64,000 nt of DNA from Bacillota bacterium (GTDB taxonomy: Bacteria > Bacillota > Clostridia > Oscillospirales > Oscillospiraceae): contig JAEWRY010000028.1 in assembly GCA_023459875.1 (NCBI GenBank), forward strand, positions 1 through 64,000, in the 5' to 3' direction. The translations under genes and the position numbers were made by a program. A model generated the notes under the pieces. It searched no databases. It saw only the letters and a program-made list of their open reading frames with translations, and was not told where the DNA came from. Numbering within the stretch: the first letter of the stretch is position 1; each line of letters begins with the position of its first letter. Of this stretch, positions 7,109 through 16,110 are shown in pieces.

Positions 7109-8278
7109 TCAGAAGCCGATGGCGCTCCGGGTAAGCCGGTCCCGGCACCGCAGGCTTCCCTCCAGCTCCCGCTGGGTGAGGGTGACGCAGCCGCCGCCCT
7201 TCACATGGCTGAGGTACCCGGCGCTCACCATGTCTTCAATGAGGGTCTGGTAGGGCCTCACGCTGCGCACCCCCTGGCGGTAGAGCCGGTCGGTGAGCTG
7301 CTCCACCACGCCGGGGGCAAAGGAGACGGCCGAGCCGCAGCCGAAGCGGGCCATGGCCTCGGGAATGGTGTGGCGGCGCAGGATCTGGGAAATCTGCTCC
7401 CGGTCGCAGGCTGGGAAGCTGATGACGTCGCACCGGTCCAGGAGAGGCTCGCTCACGCAGTTCAGGTCGTTGGCCGTAAGCACCTTGGGACAGTAAAGGG
7501 CGTTAATGGGAAAGCCCAGGAAGTGATCGGTAAAGCCCAAGGCCGATTCGTCGGTGAGATCGAGAAGATCGTTTTGCAGGTCTCCACCCATAGGGGTGCG
7601 CTCCGGAATTTTATCCACCTCGTCAAAGAGCAGCTCCGGACTGCCGCAGCGGGTGAGGCACATGCCCTCCGCCACCGCGCCGGGTCCCGAGTTTACCACC
7701 GAATTGGGCTCTCCCCCCAGGCCGCGCCCCCGGGCGGCCCTGGGGGCGTTAATGTAGTGGCAGGGAAGTCCCAGCATAAGCGCGAAGGTCCTGGCCGCCC
7801 TGGTTTTGCCGCAGCCCGGAATCCCCGTGAGCAGAATGGGACGGGTCATGCCCGTGCAGGCGTGTTCGGCCGCGTGGAGCAGCAGCTTGTCATAGACCTC
7901 GTCCAGCCCGCACATTTCCCGTTCCCAGACAGAGCGGCAGTACTCGACGAAAGCGCCGTCGGCGGGTCCCGTTTCTGCGGCCCACTGGGGCAAGTCCCGG
8001 ATGGCGGCTACCCACCTGCGCAGATGGCCGCTGCCGCTGCGCAGAGCCGCGCGGTACTGCTCCTCCACCATGGGGGGCATTTCATAGATTTTCCGACCGC
8101 CGGGCTTTTTCCCGCCGTTTTGGGGCAGGGGACGAAGGGGAGAAAGCCGCGGCTCAATTTCCTCGTCCTCTATTTCGTCTTCTTCCCCCTCGGGGATCAG
8201 CAGCTCAAGGAGCTGCCGGAGCGATAATTTTCCGAGCATTCTCAGAACCTCCTCCTTGCGCGCGTCTTCTCGCTGCAT
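7109..8278 (-). CDS. Lon-like AAA+ ATPase lacking a protease domain
   Basis: The 389-residue protein has an acidic N-terminal region (about 28-45) and a AAA+ core. Walker A is GIPGCGKT (152-159) and Walker B is LLFDEVDK (216-223). A Lon-like stretch has TDHFLGFPI, sensor-1 TANDLNCVSEPLLDR with the arginine finger, and a C-terminal helical lid ending near GVRSVRPYQTLIEDMV. These are closest to the ATPase part of Lon, but no Ser-Lys peptidase domain follows and the protein stops soon after the lid. It is probably a remodelling or unfolding ATPase. The start is supported by AGGAGG. Its partner may be the conjugation system or the preceding acidic protein. Confidence 0.8.
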   Translation of the reverse strand: MQREDARKEEVLRMLGKLSLRQLLELLIPEGEEDEIEDEEIEPRLSPLRPLPQNGGKKPGGRKIYEMPPMVEEQYRAALRSGSGHLRRWVAAIRDLPQWAAETGPADGAFVEYCRSVWEREMCGLDEVYDKLLLHAAEHACTGMTRPILLTGIPGCGKTRAARTFALMLGLPCHYINAPRAARGRGLGGEPNSVVNSGPGAVAEGMCLTRCGSPELLFDEVDKIPERTPMGGDLQNDLLDLTDESALGFTDHFLGFPINALYCPKVLTANDLNCVSEPLLDRCDVISFPACDREQISQILRRHTIPEAMARFGCGSAVSFAPGVVEQLTDRLYRQGVRSVRPYQTLIEDMVSAGYLSHVKGGGCVTLTQRELEGSLRCRDRLTRSAIGF

Positions 8279-8310
8279 AGCCGCACCTCCTATGGGGATT
8301 CCGGCGAATA

Positions 8311-9108
8311 TCAGACCGCCGCATCCCCGTTTTTCCTTTCGGACAAAGCCTTTCCGCCGTCTTCTCCCCAGGGTTCCTCGGTGGCATTCTCCCCGCCCTC
8401 AACAAGACGAACCGGCCCGGCGAATCGTTCGGCGGCAAGCCTGGCCAGAAGCCGTCTGGCGCGGTCAAAGCCGTCGCTCCCGTCCGGCTCGGTCTCGCAC
8501 TCGGCTATTGAGATTGCTTCGGCCTGAGGTTCCTCGTCGGCGGGAAAACCGTCATCACCGTCTTCCTCCTCAGCCTCTTCCAAAAGGGCCATTTTCTCCT
8601 CGTACTCGTGCTCCCGGTTCATCCGCCTGATCTCCGCCCTGATTTCCGCGACGCTTTTGGGCTTGCAGGGGGGCTCGCCGTGGGTGACGCGCTCCAGATT
8701 TTCAAAGTGGATTATGAGATGCATGACCATGCGGGATTCCAGCTCGCTGAAGTTTTCAGCCGAAATTGGGCCTCCCGAGAGGCTCTGGGCGTAATAGAGA
8801 TAGACGCGGCCGGTCTCCGAGCGCAGGAACTTGAAAATCATGTTCGCGTCGTTGATGGGGGAGACGTAAGCGTCGAAGGCGCGCTGGTAGCACTTATCGC
8901 AGGTGATGCCGGGGGCGATCTCGATCATCGCCACCCGGGCGCGTTGGTTCACGATGAACTTAATATAATAGGTATGGCCATAGGAAATGGTCTCCACCAA
9001 AAATCCGTCCCGCTCGGCGAAAAGCTCACCCTTGCAGTTGTAAGCACTGTGCGAAACGTATTCCTTCAGACCGGTTAGGGTTTCCATAGCGTAGCTGCGT
9101 TCGTTCAT
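8311..9108 (-). CDS. Acidic protein of unknown function (YbjN-like fold possible)
   Basis: A 265-residue protein, first gene of the middle transcription unit, with AGAAGGAGA eight bases before the ATG. Residues 1-150 form an alternating strand/helix domain (FLVETISYGHTYYIKFIV, then ARVAMIEIAP, then VYLYYAQSL) that loosely resembles YbjN / type III chaperone-like folds. A CDKC pair near 80 is the only metal-like motif. From about 165 the protein is charged, coiled and very acidic (EEAEEEDGDD), ending in a low-complexity tail. No enzyme motif is recognised. It might be a chaperone or substrate adaptor for the adjoining AAA+ protein (inference). Confidence 0.55.
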   Translation of the reverse strand: MNERSYAMETLTGLKEYVSHSAYNCKGELFAERDGFLVETISYGHTYYIKFIVNQRARVAMIEIAPGITCDKCYQRAFDAYVSPINDANMIFKFLRSETGRVYLYYAQSLSGGPISAENFSELESRMVMHLIIHFENLERVTHGEPPCKPKSVAEIRAEIRRMNREHEYEEKMALLEEAEEEDGDDGFPADEEPQAEAISIAECETEPDGSDGFDRARRLLARLAAERFAGPVRLVEGGENATEEPWGEDGGKALSERKNGDAAV

Positions 9109-9158
9109 GACGATCGTCTCCTTCTATTCATTTTGCGCGGTTGTTCTTCCTGACGATA

Positions 9159-9190
9159 AGAATACGCCGCGGTATCTCTAAAATCTTCAA
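9159..9190 (-). promoter_or_regulatory. Cluster promoter A (upstream of AAA+/phosphatase unit)
   Basis: On the minus strand: TTGAAG (9185-9190), TTAGAGA (9175-9181), ten bases, then a -10 TATTCT (9159-9164). Similarity to promoter B extends downstream: both continue with ATC, TCAGG and GAACAAC at matching positions. The 20-base spacer is atypical. Confidence 0.65.
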
Positions 9191-9193
9191 GGC

Positions 9194-9230
9194 AAAAAAA
9201 TCCGCGGTACGATGAAAATCGTACCGCGGA
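9194..9230 (-). terminator. Rho-independent terminator after the kinase unit
   Basis: A perfect 13-base-pair stem (9201-9213 with 9218-9230) closes a GAAA loop (TTTC on the minus strand). On the minus strand it is followed by seven T (9194-9200). It ends the two-gene kinase unit just before promoter A. Confidence 0.9.
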
Positions 9231-9247
9231 TGAGATTTAATATAAAC

Positions 9248-10783
9248 TTATAGAAAGTCCCGGTGCCAGGCGCCGTCGGAGAGCTTCAGGCAGGGGAAGG
9301 AGATGCCCTCGTCGGCGATGCGCTCCACGAAGGCCTCCAAAAAGCAACCTTTTCCCTCCCGGCCCGGGCAGTCCAGCAGGGCAGACATCAATGCGTCGTC
9401 AGCGTTGTGTGGATCGAGGGGGGAGAAGCCCGCGCGGATGAGCATTCCGTCCAGCCGGGCAGCCGAGAGGCCCTCTCCCTGGGGGGAGGGATCGGCCAGG
9501 AAGACCAGCATCCTCACAAGAACGGGCCGGGAAATGGGGAGAAAACCGCTCACCAGCTGCTGGATTTTGTCCCGGCTGAAGCCCCGGGCAGAAAAACCCA
9601 GCGCGCCGTCCCCCGACGAACCATCTTCACCGCCACGTCCGGGTTTTCCTCGGCCTTGCGGGGCCTCAAAGACGCCGCACAGGAAGAATTCCAGCGCATC
9701 CTCTCGGATGCCGCTGTAGGTGAGCCGGAGCAGGTCGATATGTGCCGGCGTGAGGGCGGCTGTCCTGTCCCGGTACTGGGAAAGAGCCCCCAGGGTGAGA
9801 TACTCCGTCGGTTGAGGGCCGCGGAAAAGGGCAAGCCCCTCCGACAGGGCTTCCGGCGGGGCTTCGTCCGGCTTTCCAAAGACCCAAAGGGGGGCAAGAA
9901 GGTCGGAGATAAGACTCCGGTCGTAATCAGCGGGCCGGTTCAGCAGTCCGTCCCGCCGGGAAAGAGCCTTGTCCCGCCGGGAGAGAAAACCGGAAATCTG
10001 CCGGTCGACCTCTCGGAGAAGGGCGCGGCACAGGTAGATCCTCGCCCGCTCCCTGGCACCCGAGAAGTAGAGCGCCGCTTCTTTGCTCTCCAGGTACGCC
10101 CGAAAGACCTCCGGAGAGCCCCGGAGGCGGCTCACCGTGTCGTGGGCGTCACTGGTGAGGTCCAGGGTGATCTCCGGTGTGCCGGGCTGTCTGCTTTCGG
10201 TTACGAAACGGCGCAGCTGCCAGAGATATTCGATCATGCCGCCGGAAACGCCGGGCCTGTATCCGTCGCAGACCGGCTTCAGCTCCGACTGCCAGCGGAA
10301 GAGGTCCATGCCGTTATTGAGGGCGAAGATGACGCTGGCATCCTCCACCGAGCGGGCGTAGAGCCGGTCGTACCCCGTAAAGCGCAGCAGCTCGTTGGCT
10401 CCCTTCTCGTCCCGCCCCAGAGCGAAGGCCAGGGCGATGACCGCCCGCCGCTCCGAGGCGCAGTCCAGCCCCGCCTGATCGGCGAGGACCCCGCGTTCCA
10501 AGCTGCGCTCCAGGTAGCGGGCCGCCCGCTCCCGGCCACTCCCCTGGGAGAGCGTGTCCCCCACGTAGGCGGATACCATTTCGGCGTACCGCTCGTCCCG
10601 GGTCCAGTTGCACAGGAGCTTGGTTAGCTTCTTGCGGCGGCGGGAGTTCATATTCTCGGGCTTGGTGAGGTTCAGGGGACGGCAGAGATCGGGATCCAGG
10701 CTGTACCAGTACTCCTGCTTGTCGAAGAAACGGCTTATGTAGCGGTCGGCGAAGCCGGCGCCGGAAAGTTGGGGCTCGGGCAT
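9248..10783 (-). CDS. Helical protein of unknown function, partner of kinase-NACHT protein
   Basis: The 511-residue protein starts at ATG 10781-10783 after AAAGGAGG, 13 bases past the kinase stop; the open frame extends further upstream only because it is antiparallel to GC-rich coding DNA. The sequence is mostly predicted helix with many Arg, Leu and Asp residues and no signal or membrane segment. No nucleotide-binding or catalytic motif is recognised. The region near 400-425 is glycine-rich and flexible. Being the sole co-transcribed partner of the kinase-NTPase gene, it may be a target, sensor or effector of it. The function is unknown. Confidence 0.55.
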   Translation of the reverse strand: MPEPQLSGAGFADRYISRFFDKQEYWYSLDPDLCRPLNLTKPENMNSRRRKKLTKLLCNWTRDERYAEMVSAYVGDTLSQGSGRERAARYLERSLERGVLADQAGLDCASERRAVIALAFALGRDEKGANELLRFTGYDRLYARSVEDASVIFALNNGMDLFRWQSELKPVCDGYRPGVSGGMIEYLWQLRRFVTESRQPGTPEITLDLTSDAHDTVSRLRGSPEVFRAYLESKEAALYFSGARERARIYLCRALLREVDRQISGFLSRRDKALSRRDGLLNRPADYDRSLISDLLAPLWVFGKPDEAPPEALSEGLALFRGPQPTEYLTLGALSQYRDRTAALTPAHIDLLRLTYSGIREDALEFFLCGVFEAPQGRGKPGRGGEDGSSGDGALGFSARGFSRDKIQQLVSGFLPISRPVLVRMLVFLADPSPQGEGLSAARLDGMLIRAGFSPLDPHNADDALMSALLDCPGREGKGCFLEAFVERIADEGISFPCLKLSDGAWHRDFL

Positions 10784-10796
10784 AAAAGGCCTCCTT

Positions 10797-13700
10797 TCAG
10801 TCTCCGAACACGGCGCCGCAGCGGCGGAAAAATTCCAGGTCCCACGGGGTGGGCTCGGGCATGATGCCGCGCATGGAAGCGCCCGACACCTCCAGGCGCT
10901 CCATTTGCGCCAGGGGCGAAGCGTCCACAAAGACCGCGGCGGAAGGGGATGGGGAGCCCAGTCGCCGGAGCGCGAAGGCCTTTTTGGAACGTTTCTCCGT
11001 CTTGCGATAGTACTGCGCGTGTTCGGAAGCAGTTGTTTGTGGGTCGGAGAGATCGATGGGGGAATCGAGCAGCACAATGGTGCGGTTGTTTATCTGCCGC
11101 AGGTCGGCGACGGCCATGGCGTCGTACCGCTCCAGCACCTGTCCGTCAGACAGGCTAACCTCCAGGGTGAGCCAGGCGTCGAAGAAGGAGAGCAAAACGG
11201 TATCTCCGCTCAGAAGGAAGACTCGAAGGCTGCTCCCCCTTCTGTTTCTTGGGCATTTGAGCTGTCCTATTTTGAGAAGGCGCGGATCAGTAGCAACCCG
11301 GGCGGCAAGGAGGGGGGCGGTGTCCACGGGAACGGCTGTGCCGGCGCTCAGGGCAATGCGGCAGAGACCCGCTCTGGCGGGAAGTTCCTCTCCGCTTGTC
11401 AGTCTTCTAGCGAAATTATAAATAAAGGAGCAGGCGGTGTCTCCCAGAAAACCCAGATCGGCCTCGGCCAGGAGGAGCTTCTTTTTGCTGCCCTTTTCGG
11501 AGCTTCCCGCGTCGGGGAACGGATCGAACCGGCACAGGGGAATTCCCGGCTCCCCCGGAGTTCCCCGCGTCACCACGGCGGTATCCGGGTCGGGAAGGCT
11601 TAGGGTGAGCAGAACGCCGTCCCCGGTGAGAACGGCGGGCCAGCCGCCGTAGAGCCTCCGGTTGACCTGCGCAGCGTCTTGCCCCGCGAGATCGGTGAGA
11701 TATTCCATGCCGGGAAAGTCCACGCCAAAGATCAGGTTGTTTTCCAGGCGCCGTCCAGGGCCGATCCAGTGCTTCAGCGTGCCCAGCACCTTACCGACGG
11801 CGGTCGGCGCGTCGATGGCGGCGGACTCTTCCAAACACCAGATTCTTCCGTCCGCCGTCACGGGGCGCGCCTGACCTACCTCATCCAGAAACAACATCTG
11901 CACCCGGTGGCTGCGGAAGACGATCTGTGAAGTGAGAAGTCCGCTTTTTGTGCTGTATTCTTCCAGACCGTCCGCGCTGAGCATGGCAATGCGGTCGGCG
12001 CTGCGGGAATAGACCGCGCCCAGATAACCGCTTGCCTTCCTGCCTAACTGCCGGGGCTGCCCCCCGGCGGCATTTCCGCCCGCCGTCAGCTCACGAAAGC
12101 TGGAGCCCAGACGCTGGAGGACATAGCCGGGGCGGGAGGTCTTACCGCTTTTGAACTCCTCCAGTTGGGTGTAGTGGGAATGGTCTTTCGTTAATTCCAG
12201 ACGGGCGGAGAGGCTGCCGTCCTCCTCCTGAACGAGATAATACTGAAGAATCCTCATCTGTCTATGCTCACCCTCAAGCTGGACTCCCAGCCGTCCCTCC
12301 GGCTGGGGGACGGCACAGGTGAGCCGGAACCCTTGGGCGGTCTCTCCGTCGGGCGGACAAAACTCCAGGAGGCCTTCCCCCGTGCCCGCGTTTATGATGC
12401 ACACCGTGTTGTCCGAGAGGATCACCGCCAGCCATCCCTGCTCAGGCAGGAGAATGAAATGTACCAGCGCCGCGTCGCCGTGGGTTTCGGGCGAGACCGC
12501 CAGGCTGAACACAAGGCCCTCCTCCCACAAATCGAGACAGAAAAGGGTTTTCGTGTACGCCAGATAGAGAAAACGGCCGGAGGGCCCGTATTCCATTCTG
12601 CGATAACCGGAGTCGCCGGGCAGATCAAGTTCCCGCAAGTCGTCCAGCATCAGGAAGGCTCCGTCCAGTCTGGCACCGGATAGGGGCGCCGTGCGCAGCC
12701 GCGCCCGGGAGAGGTCCAGGCGGGACAGGTCTTCGCCCGCCAGGGTGCCGCGGCGGAGCAGCAGGGCCTCCGTCAGGTTGGCCGCCGCCGTGGCGAAACT
12801 GCCCCCCATGGCTCCCGCGTATTCCACGGCGTTAAAAAGGGTGAGTCGGGTGTGCTCCTTCCTATCCCCCAGGGTAAAACGCAGGGTTAAATTCTGCGCG
12901 GACAATACGGGCAGTAATGGAAAGACTGTTGAATCCGGAATTTCAAACGGAAGGTCGTCGGTCTCCAGGAGTTCGTCCAGATCATCCGCCGTCAGAGGCC
13001 TCTTACGATTAAGCGACATGTTGATGATCCAGATGAGATTGGAAAAGTTGATCCAATTCTCGCTTAAAAGTTCCAGGGCCTCGTTGCCGTAGCCAGCGAG
13101 GCTTTGACTGTTGATGGGATCGAAGAACCCACGAAGGCTCTCCAGCGCCCCGCGCAGAGACGCGCAGTCCTCCCCACACAGCTCTCCCAGCCGCAGGCAG
13201 ACCGCCCGGCTCAGGTGATAGCGGCCCAGTTCGCTTTTAAGGCTCTCCGGGCCGGAGTGGCGCAGGAGGGATTGGAGCAGCCCGTCGGCGCAGAAAATTT
13301 CCCGCATGCTGTCATGGGCCAAGGAATACCACCGGTCCTCCAGGCGCAAAAGGCCGGTGCCGAGCAGCATGTTCAGAACCCGGCCGTTGCGGAGGGAGGT
13401 CAGGCGCAGGTCGCCGTAAGGGTCGGCACTTTTTTGCCATTGAGGGTCGAGCAGCTGCTGTAATTCTTCCTTACTGTCGAAATATCCGAAGTCCAGGAGC
13501 ATTTTCTCCGCCGGGCGGAGCAGGCCGTCGGGGCTGTCCGCCAGCAGCAGGGATTCGACAGTTCTTACCCGGGCGATGTCTTTGTCGAAGGAGGCCAGCG
13601 AGCGCTCCTCCTCCCTGTCCTCTCCAAAGGCGGGATAGCCGTATTCCCGCAGCTCCATGGCGCTCTCCGGGAGGGTCATACGGTGGAAAAAGAAGTTGAG

Positions 13701-15740
13701 GATGCTTTCGATCCCGTTGCGGCTGATGCCGAACCAGAATTCGTCGGTGCACAGCTGGCAGGCCAGGTAGGGCAAAAATTCCCGCACCAGCAGGCAGTAC
13801 GCGCCGAAGCTGCCGCCGCTGCGGTTATCCCAGAGCTTGGAGAGCACATATTCCCGGTAGTTGAGCATGATCTGGGAAGCCGTGCGGGCGGAGGGAAGGA
13901 ACCGGAAGCGCGGGTCGCGCAGAAGGGAGCGGTCGATGACTGCCCGTTCGCTCAGGGCGTACATCTTGAGAAGCATGGGAGATTCCAGCACCTGGCGCAG
14001 GCTGTCGCCCTCGGGAACCGGCGGTAAGCCCGAAGCGGAAAGGTAGCCGTCGATCTGGCCTGTGTCCAGGGCCGCGAGCTCGGCAAGGCCAAGCCCCAAG
14101 CCCATAAAGTTCGTCTGCCGCATGTCCGACTGGGCCGAGAGCACGACCCTGATGCCGGGCAGAGCCATGAGTCGCGAAAGCTCCGATACCAGCGCTCCGA
14201 AGTCCTCCTCTCCCGCCGCCTCGTTGAGGCCGTCCGCCAGGAGGAGAAAGCCCGGAGCGTCCCCGGCAGTCTCCCGGAAGCAGTTTAGAAAGGGCAGCTC
14301 GGCGTCATCCTCGTCCAGACGCCCGGCGTAGCGGGAGAGGATGTAGTCCCGGACAAAGTTAGCCTTATCCCCTGCGTCCCTAAAAGCACGAAGAGGCACA
14401 TAGAGGGGTACCGGAGCGTCGGGCCGGTAACATTCCGTCAGAGTCACGGCGGCGTGGAGCAGGGCGAAAGTCTTGCCCCGCATGCCGGAGCCCTGGAGAA
14501 ACAGATGGCCCCGGGTACTGTCAAGCAGGGCAAAAAGGTTCTCTTCCGCCGGGGAGGAGGCGCTCTCCTCCGGAACCAGCCGGCAGCGGGCAAGAAGGGC
14601 TTCCTGCGGCGTTTCCGGCAGCGCCCGGGCAAAGCGCCGGGCGCCTGTAAAAAGCACCTCCCGGCAGACGCCCCGGTTTTCGATCACCCGGCGCAGACGG
14701 TCGAGACCCCGGGTGAGGGCGGCGAGGGTGAGGCGGCTCTCCGCCGGGCGCTCCAGCGCCGGACGGAGAAGTTCTTCTTTGAGAAGGCTCCGGGCCGACT
14801 CGGGGATAGCGTCGAGAGCGGGGGAGGAGAGCTCCAGCTCGTCGCAGTCGTAAGGCTGGCCGGTGACCATTTCAAAGAGGATGGCGGCAATGGAATAGAC
14901 GTCGGTCTCGGGCCGCAGGAGCCGCAGGGCCTCTCCGGGGTCGGGGTGGTTCACCTGCCGTCCAAGCTCGGGCGCGGCGTAGTGAAGGGTGGAGGTGAGC
15001 CTGGGCAGGATGGCGAGGCGGAGGCGGCGGTCCTCTTCGCCCTTTCCCAGCGGGAAGGCGCTGCCCAGGTCCAGCATCCGGAAGACCCGCCGTCCCTCGT
15101 CTCCGTCCAGCTCCAGGCGGGTGCAGTAGATGTTGTCGGGTTTTATATCCAAATGAAGATAGGGGGCGGGGCTGCCGTCCCGTCCCAGATGGCCGTGGAG
15201 CTGGGCGGCGGCTTCGGCGATCCGCCGGGTCCAGGCGAGGGCGGTCAGCGCGCCCTGCTCCCGGTCGTCGTGGAGCTTCCGGCGCCGCAGCAGGTCGGAG
15301 AGGGGCTCGCCCCCCGTGGTGTCGCACAGGAGAAAGGCACCGTACCTGGGCGCGCCAGCTCCCAGCCACTCCGGGCCGTCGCAGCCCTCGCGGATGAGAG
15401 AGGCATAATCCTCCAGCTCGGTGAGGGCGGCGTAGTAGAAATAATCGTTATTGCTCCTTTCCCCGTACAGGGCGCACAGCTCCCCGCACACCGCCGCCTC
15501 CCGCCGGAAGAGCAAGGCCGACTGAAGAAACCGGCGGCGCTCCTCCGCAGAGGCATCCTCCAGCACCATGACGCCCTCCGGAGTGACGCGCAGCTTTTCC
15601 CGCAGAGAAGCGGGGCAGAAGAGTTTGAGGGCGAACACCCGCGCCTCTCCCTGCCGCGCCGCCTTGAAACAAAGAGAGCTGCCTCCTGAAGACAGCCGTT
15701 CCAGCAGCCGGAAGCCTCCCAGAGCGAAAAAAGAATCCAT
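10797..15740 (-). CDS. Protein kinase - NACHT-like STAND NTPase - beta-propeller fusion
   Basis: A giant protein of about 1647 residues. Residues 1-345 are a Ser/Thr protein kinase: ATP lysine in FALKLF (about 39), catalytic loop HLDIKPDN (196-203), DLG metal motif (224-226) and YAAPEL activation-segment end. Residues about 395-560 are a STAND NTPase with Walker A GSGMRGKT and NACHT-type Walker B LLLADGLNEA (499-508). A helical middle leads to short pentapeptide-like repeats near 980-1010 (LSRARLRTAPLSGARLDGA), then WD/propeller-like repeats to the end. All key kinase residues are present. ATG at 15740 is used; a TTG at 15746 has better spacing from AAGGAGG. Bacterial NACHT proteins include phage-defence receptors, but the role here is inference. 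Confidence 0.82.
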   Translation of the reverse strand: MDSFFALGGFRLLERLSSGGSSLCFKAARQGEARVFALKLFCPASLREKLRVTPEGVMVLEDASAEERRRFLQSALLFRREAAVCGELCALYGERSNNDYFYYAALTELEDYASLIREGCDGPEWLGAGAPRYGAFLLCDTTGGEPLSDLLRRRKLHDDREQGALTALAWTRRIAEAAAQLHGHLGRDGSPAPYLHLDIKPDNIYCTRLELDGDEGRRVFRMLDLGSAFPLGKGEEDRRLRLAILPRLTSTLHYAAPELGRQVNHPDPGEALRLLRPETDVYSIAAILFEMVTGQPYDCDELELSSPALDAIPESARSLLKEELLRPALERPAESRLTLAALTRGLDRLRRVIENRGVCREVLFTGARRFARALPETPQEALLARCRLVPEESASSPAEENLFALLDSTRGHLFLQGSGMRGKTFALLHAAVTLTECYRPDAPVPLYVPLRAFRDAGDKANFVRDYILSRYAGRLDEDDAELPFLNCFRETAGDAPGFLLLADGLNEAAGEEDFGALVSELSRLMALPGIRVVLSAQSDMRQTNFMGLGLGLAELAALDTGQIDGYLSASGLPPVPEGDSLRQVLESPMLLKMYALSERAVIDRSLLRDPRFRFLPSARTASQIMLNYREYVLSKLWDNRSGGSFGAYCLLVREFLPYLACQLCTDEFWFGISRNGIESILNFFFHRMTLPESAMELREYGYPAFGEDREEERSLASFDKDIARVRTVESLLLADSPDGLLRPAEKMLLDFGYFDSKEELQQLLDPQWQKSADPYGDLRLTSLRNGRVLNMLLGTGLLRLEDRWYSLAHDSMREIFCADGLLQSLLRHSGPESLKSELGRYHLSRAVCLRLGELCGEDCASLRGALESLRGFFDPINSQSLAGYGNEALELLSENWINFSNLIWIINMSLNRKRPLTADDLDELLETDDLPFEIPDSTVFPLLPVLSAQNLTLRFTLGDRKEHTRLTLFNAVEYAGAMGGSFATAAANLTEALLLRRGTLAGEDLSRLDLSRARLRTAPLSGARLDGAFLMLDDLRELDLPGDSGYRRMEYGPSGRFLYLAYTKTLFCLDLWEEGLVFSLAVSPETHGDAALVHFILLPEQGWLAVILSDNTVCIINAGTGEGLLEFCPPDGETAQGFRLTCAVPQPEGRLGVQLEGEHRQMRILQYYLVQEEDGSLSARLELTKDHSHYTQLEEFKSGKTSRPGYVLQRLGSSFRELTAGGNAAGGQPRQLGRKASGYLGAVYSRSADRIAMLSADGLEEYSTKSGLLTSQIVFRSHRVQMLFLDEVGQARPVTADGRIWCLEESAAIDAPTAVGKVLGTLKHWIGPGRRLENNLIFGVDFPGMEYLTDLAGQDAAQVNRRLYGGWPAVLTGDGVLLTLSLPDPDTAVVTRGTPGEPGIPLCRFDPFPDAGSSEKGSKKKLLLAEADLGFLGDTACSFIYNFARRLTSGEELPARAGLCRIALSAGTAVPVDTAPLLAARVATDPRLLKIGQLKCPRNRRGSSLRVFLLSGDTVLLSFFDAWLTLEVSLSDGQVLERYDAMAVADLRQINNRTIVLLDSPIDLSDPQTTASEHAQYYRKTEKRSKKAFALRRLGSPSPSAAVFVDASPLAQMERLEVSGASMRGIMPEPTPWDLEFFRRCGAVFGD

Positions 15741-15787
15741 ATCCAAGACAAGCCGCCTCCTTCCGACAGAGTATTTAAATATTCTAA

Positions 15788-15818
15788 ATAATAACATAGC
15801 TCTTCTCTAAATTCCACA
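15788..15818 (-). promoter_or_regulatory. Cluster promoter C (upstream of kinase-NACHT unit)
   Basis: On the minus strand: TGTGGA (15813-15818), TTAGAGA (15804-15810), ten bases, then -10 TATTAT (15788-15793). It shares the TTAGAGA-N10-TATNNT core with promoters A and B. Its position rules out the upstream in-frame ATG at 15797 as the kinase start. Confidence 0.65.
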
Positions 15819-15941
15819 GGAAGAGAAAAAGAAAATCCCCAGACCGAGCCGGAGCCGCTGAGCAGGTCAGGCAATTGCGGGTAAAAAGCGGCTTGCATTG
15901 TTACAGAAACAGATGCTTTAAGCCGCGCGGCGCAAAATCAA

Positions 15942-15970
15942 TTGAAATCTTTCTTTAAAAATGTTAACAT
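15942..15970 (+). promoter_or_regulatory. Sigma-A type promoter for rubredoxin-flavoprotein gene
   Basis: TTGAAA (15942-15947), 17 bases, then TAACAT (15965-15970). The leader to the ATG at 16111 is about 130 bases and contains a GC-rich hairpin-like stretch near 16050-16070. I do not recognise a riboswitch there. The remainder of the 15819-16110 gap shows nothing else clear. Confidence 0.55.
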
Positions 15971-16110
15971 ATCGTTGAAAAGCAAAAGCTTTTCCGTCGG
16001 ATAAAAAGGGGCGTTGCAAAGGTCCAGGCAATGATGAATGTAAAGGTAGGCGCGGGGCCGGCCTTGCCGGTTTACTATTTTTCCGCAGATGAAAGGAGTG
16101 CTAACACAGT

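Noticed and set aside
9263..10627. Plus-strand open frame of about 450 codons in the conjugation/kinase cluster
   Set aside because: Antisense artefact of GC-rich coding DNA; the minus-strand frame has the ribosome site, coupling and terminator.
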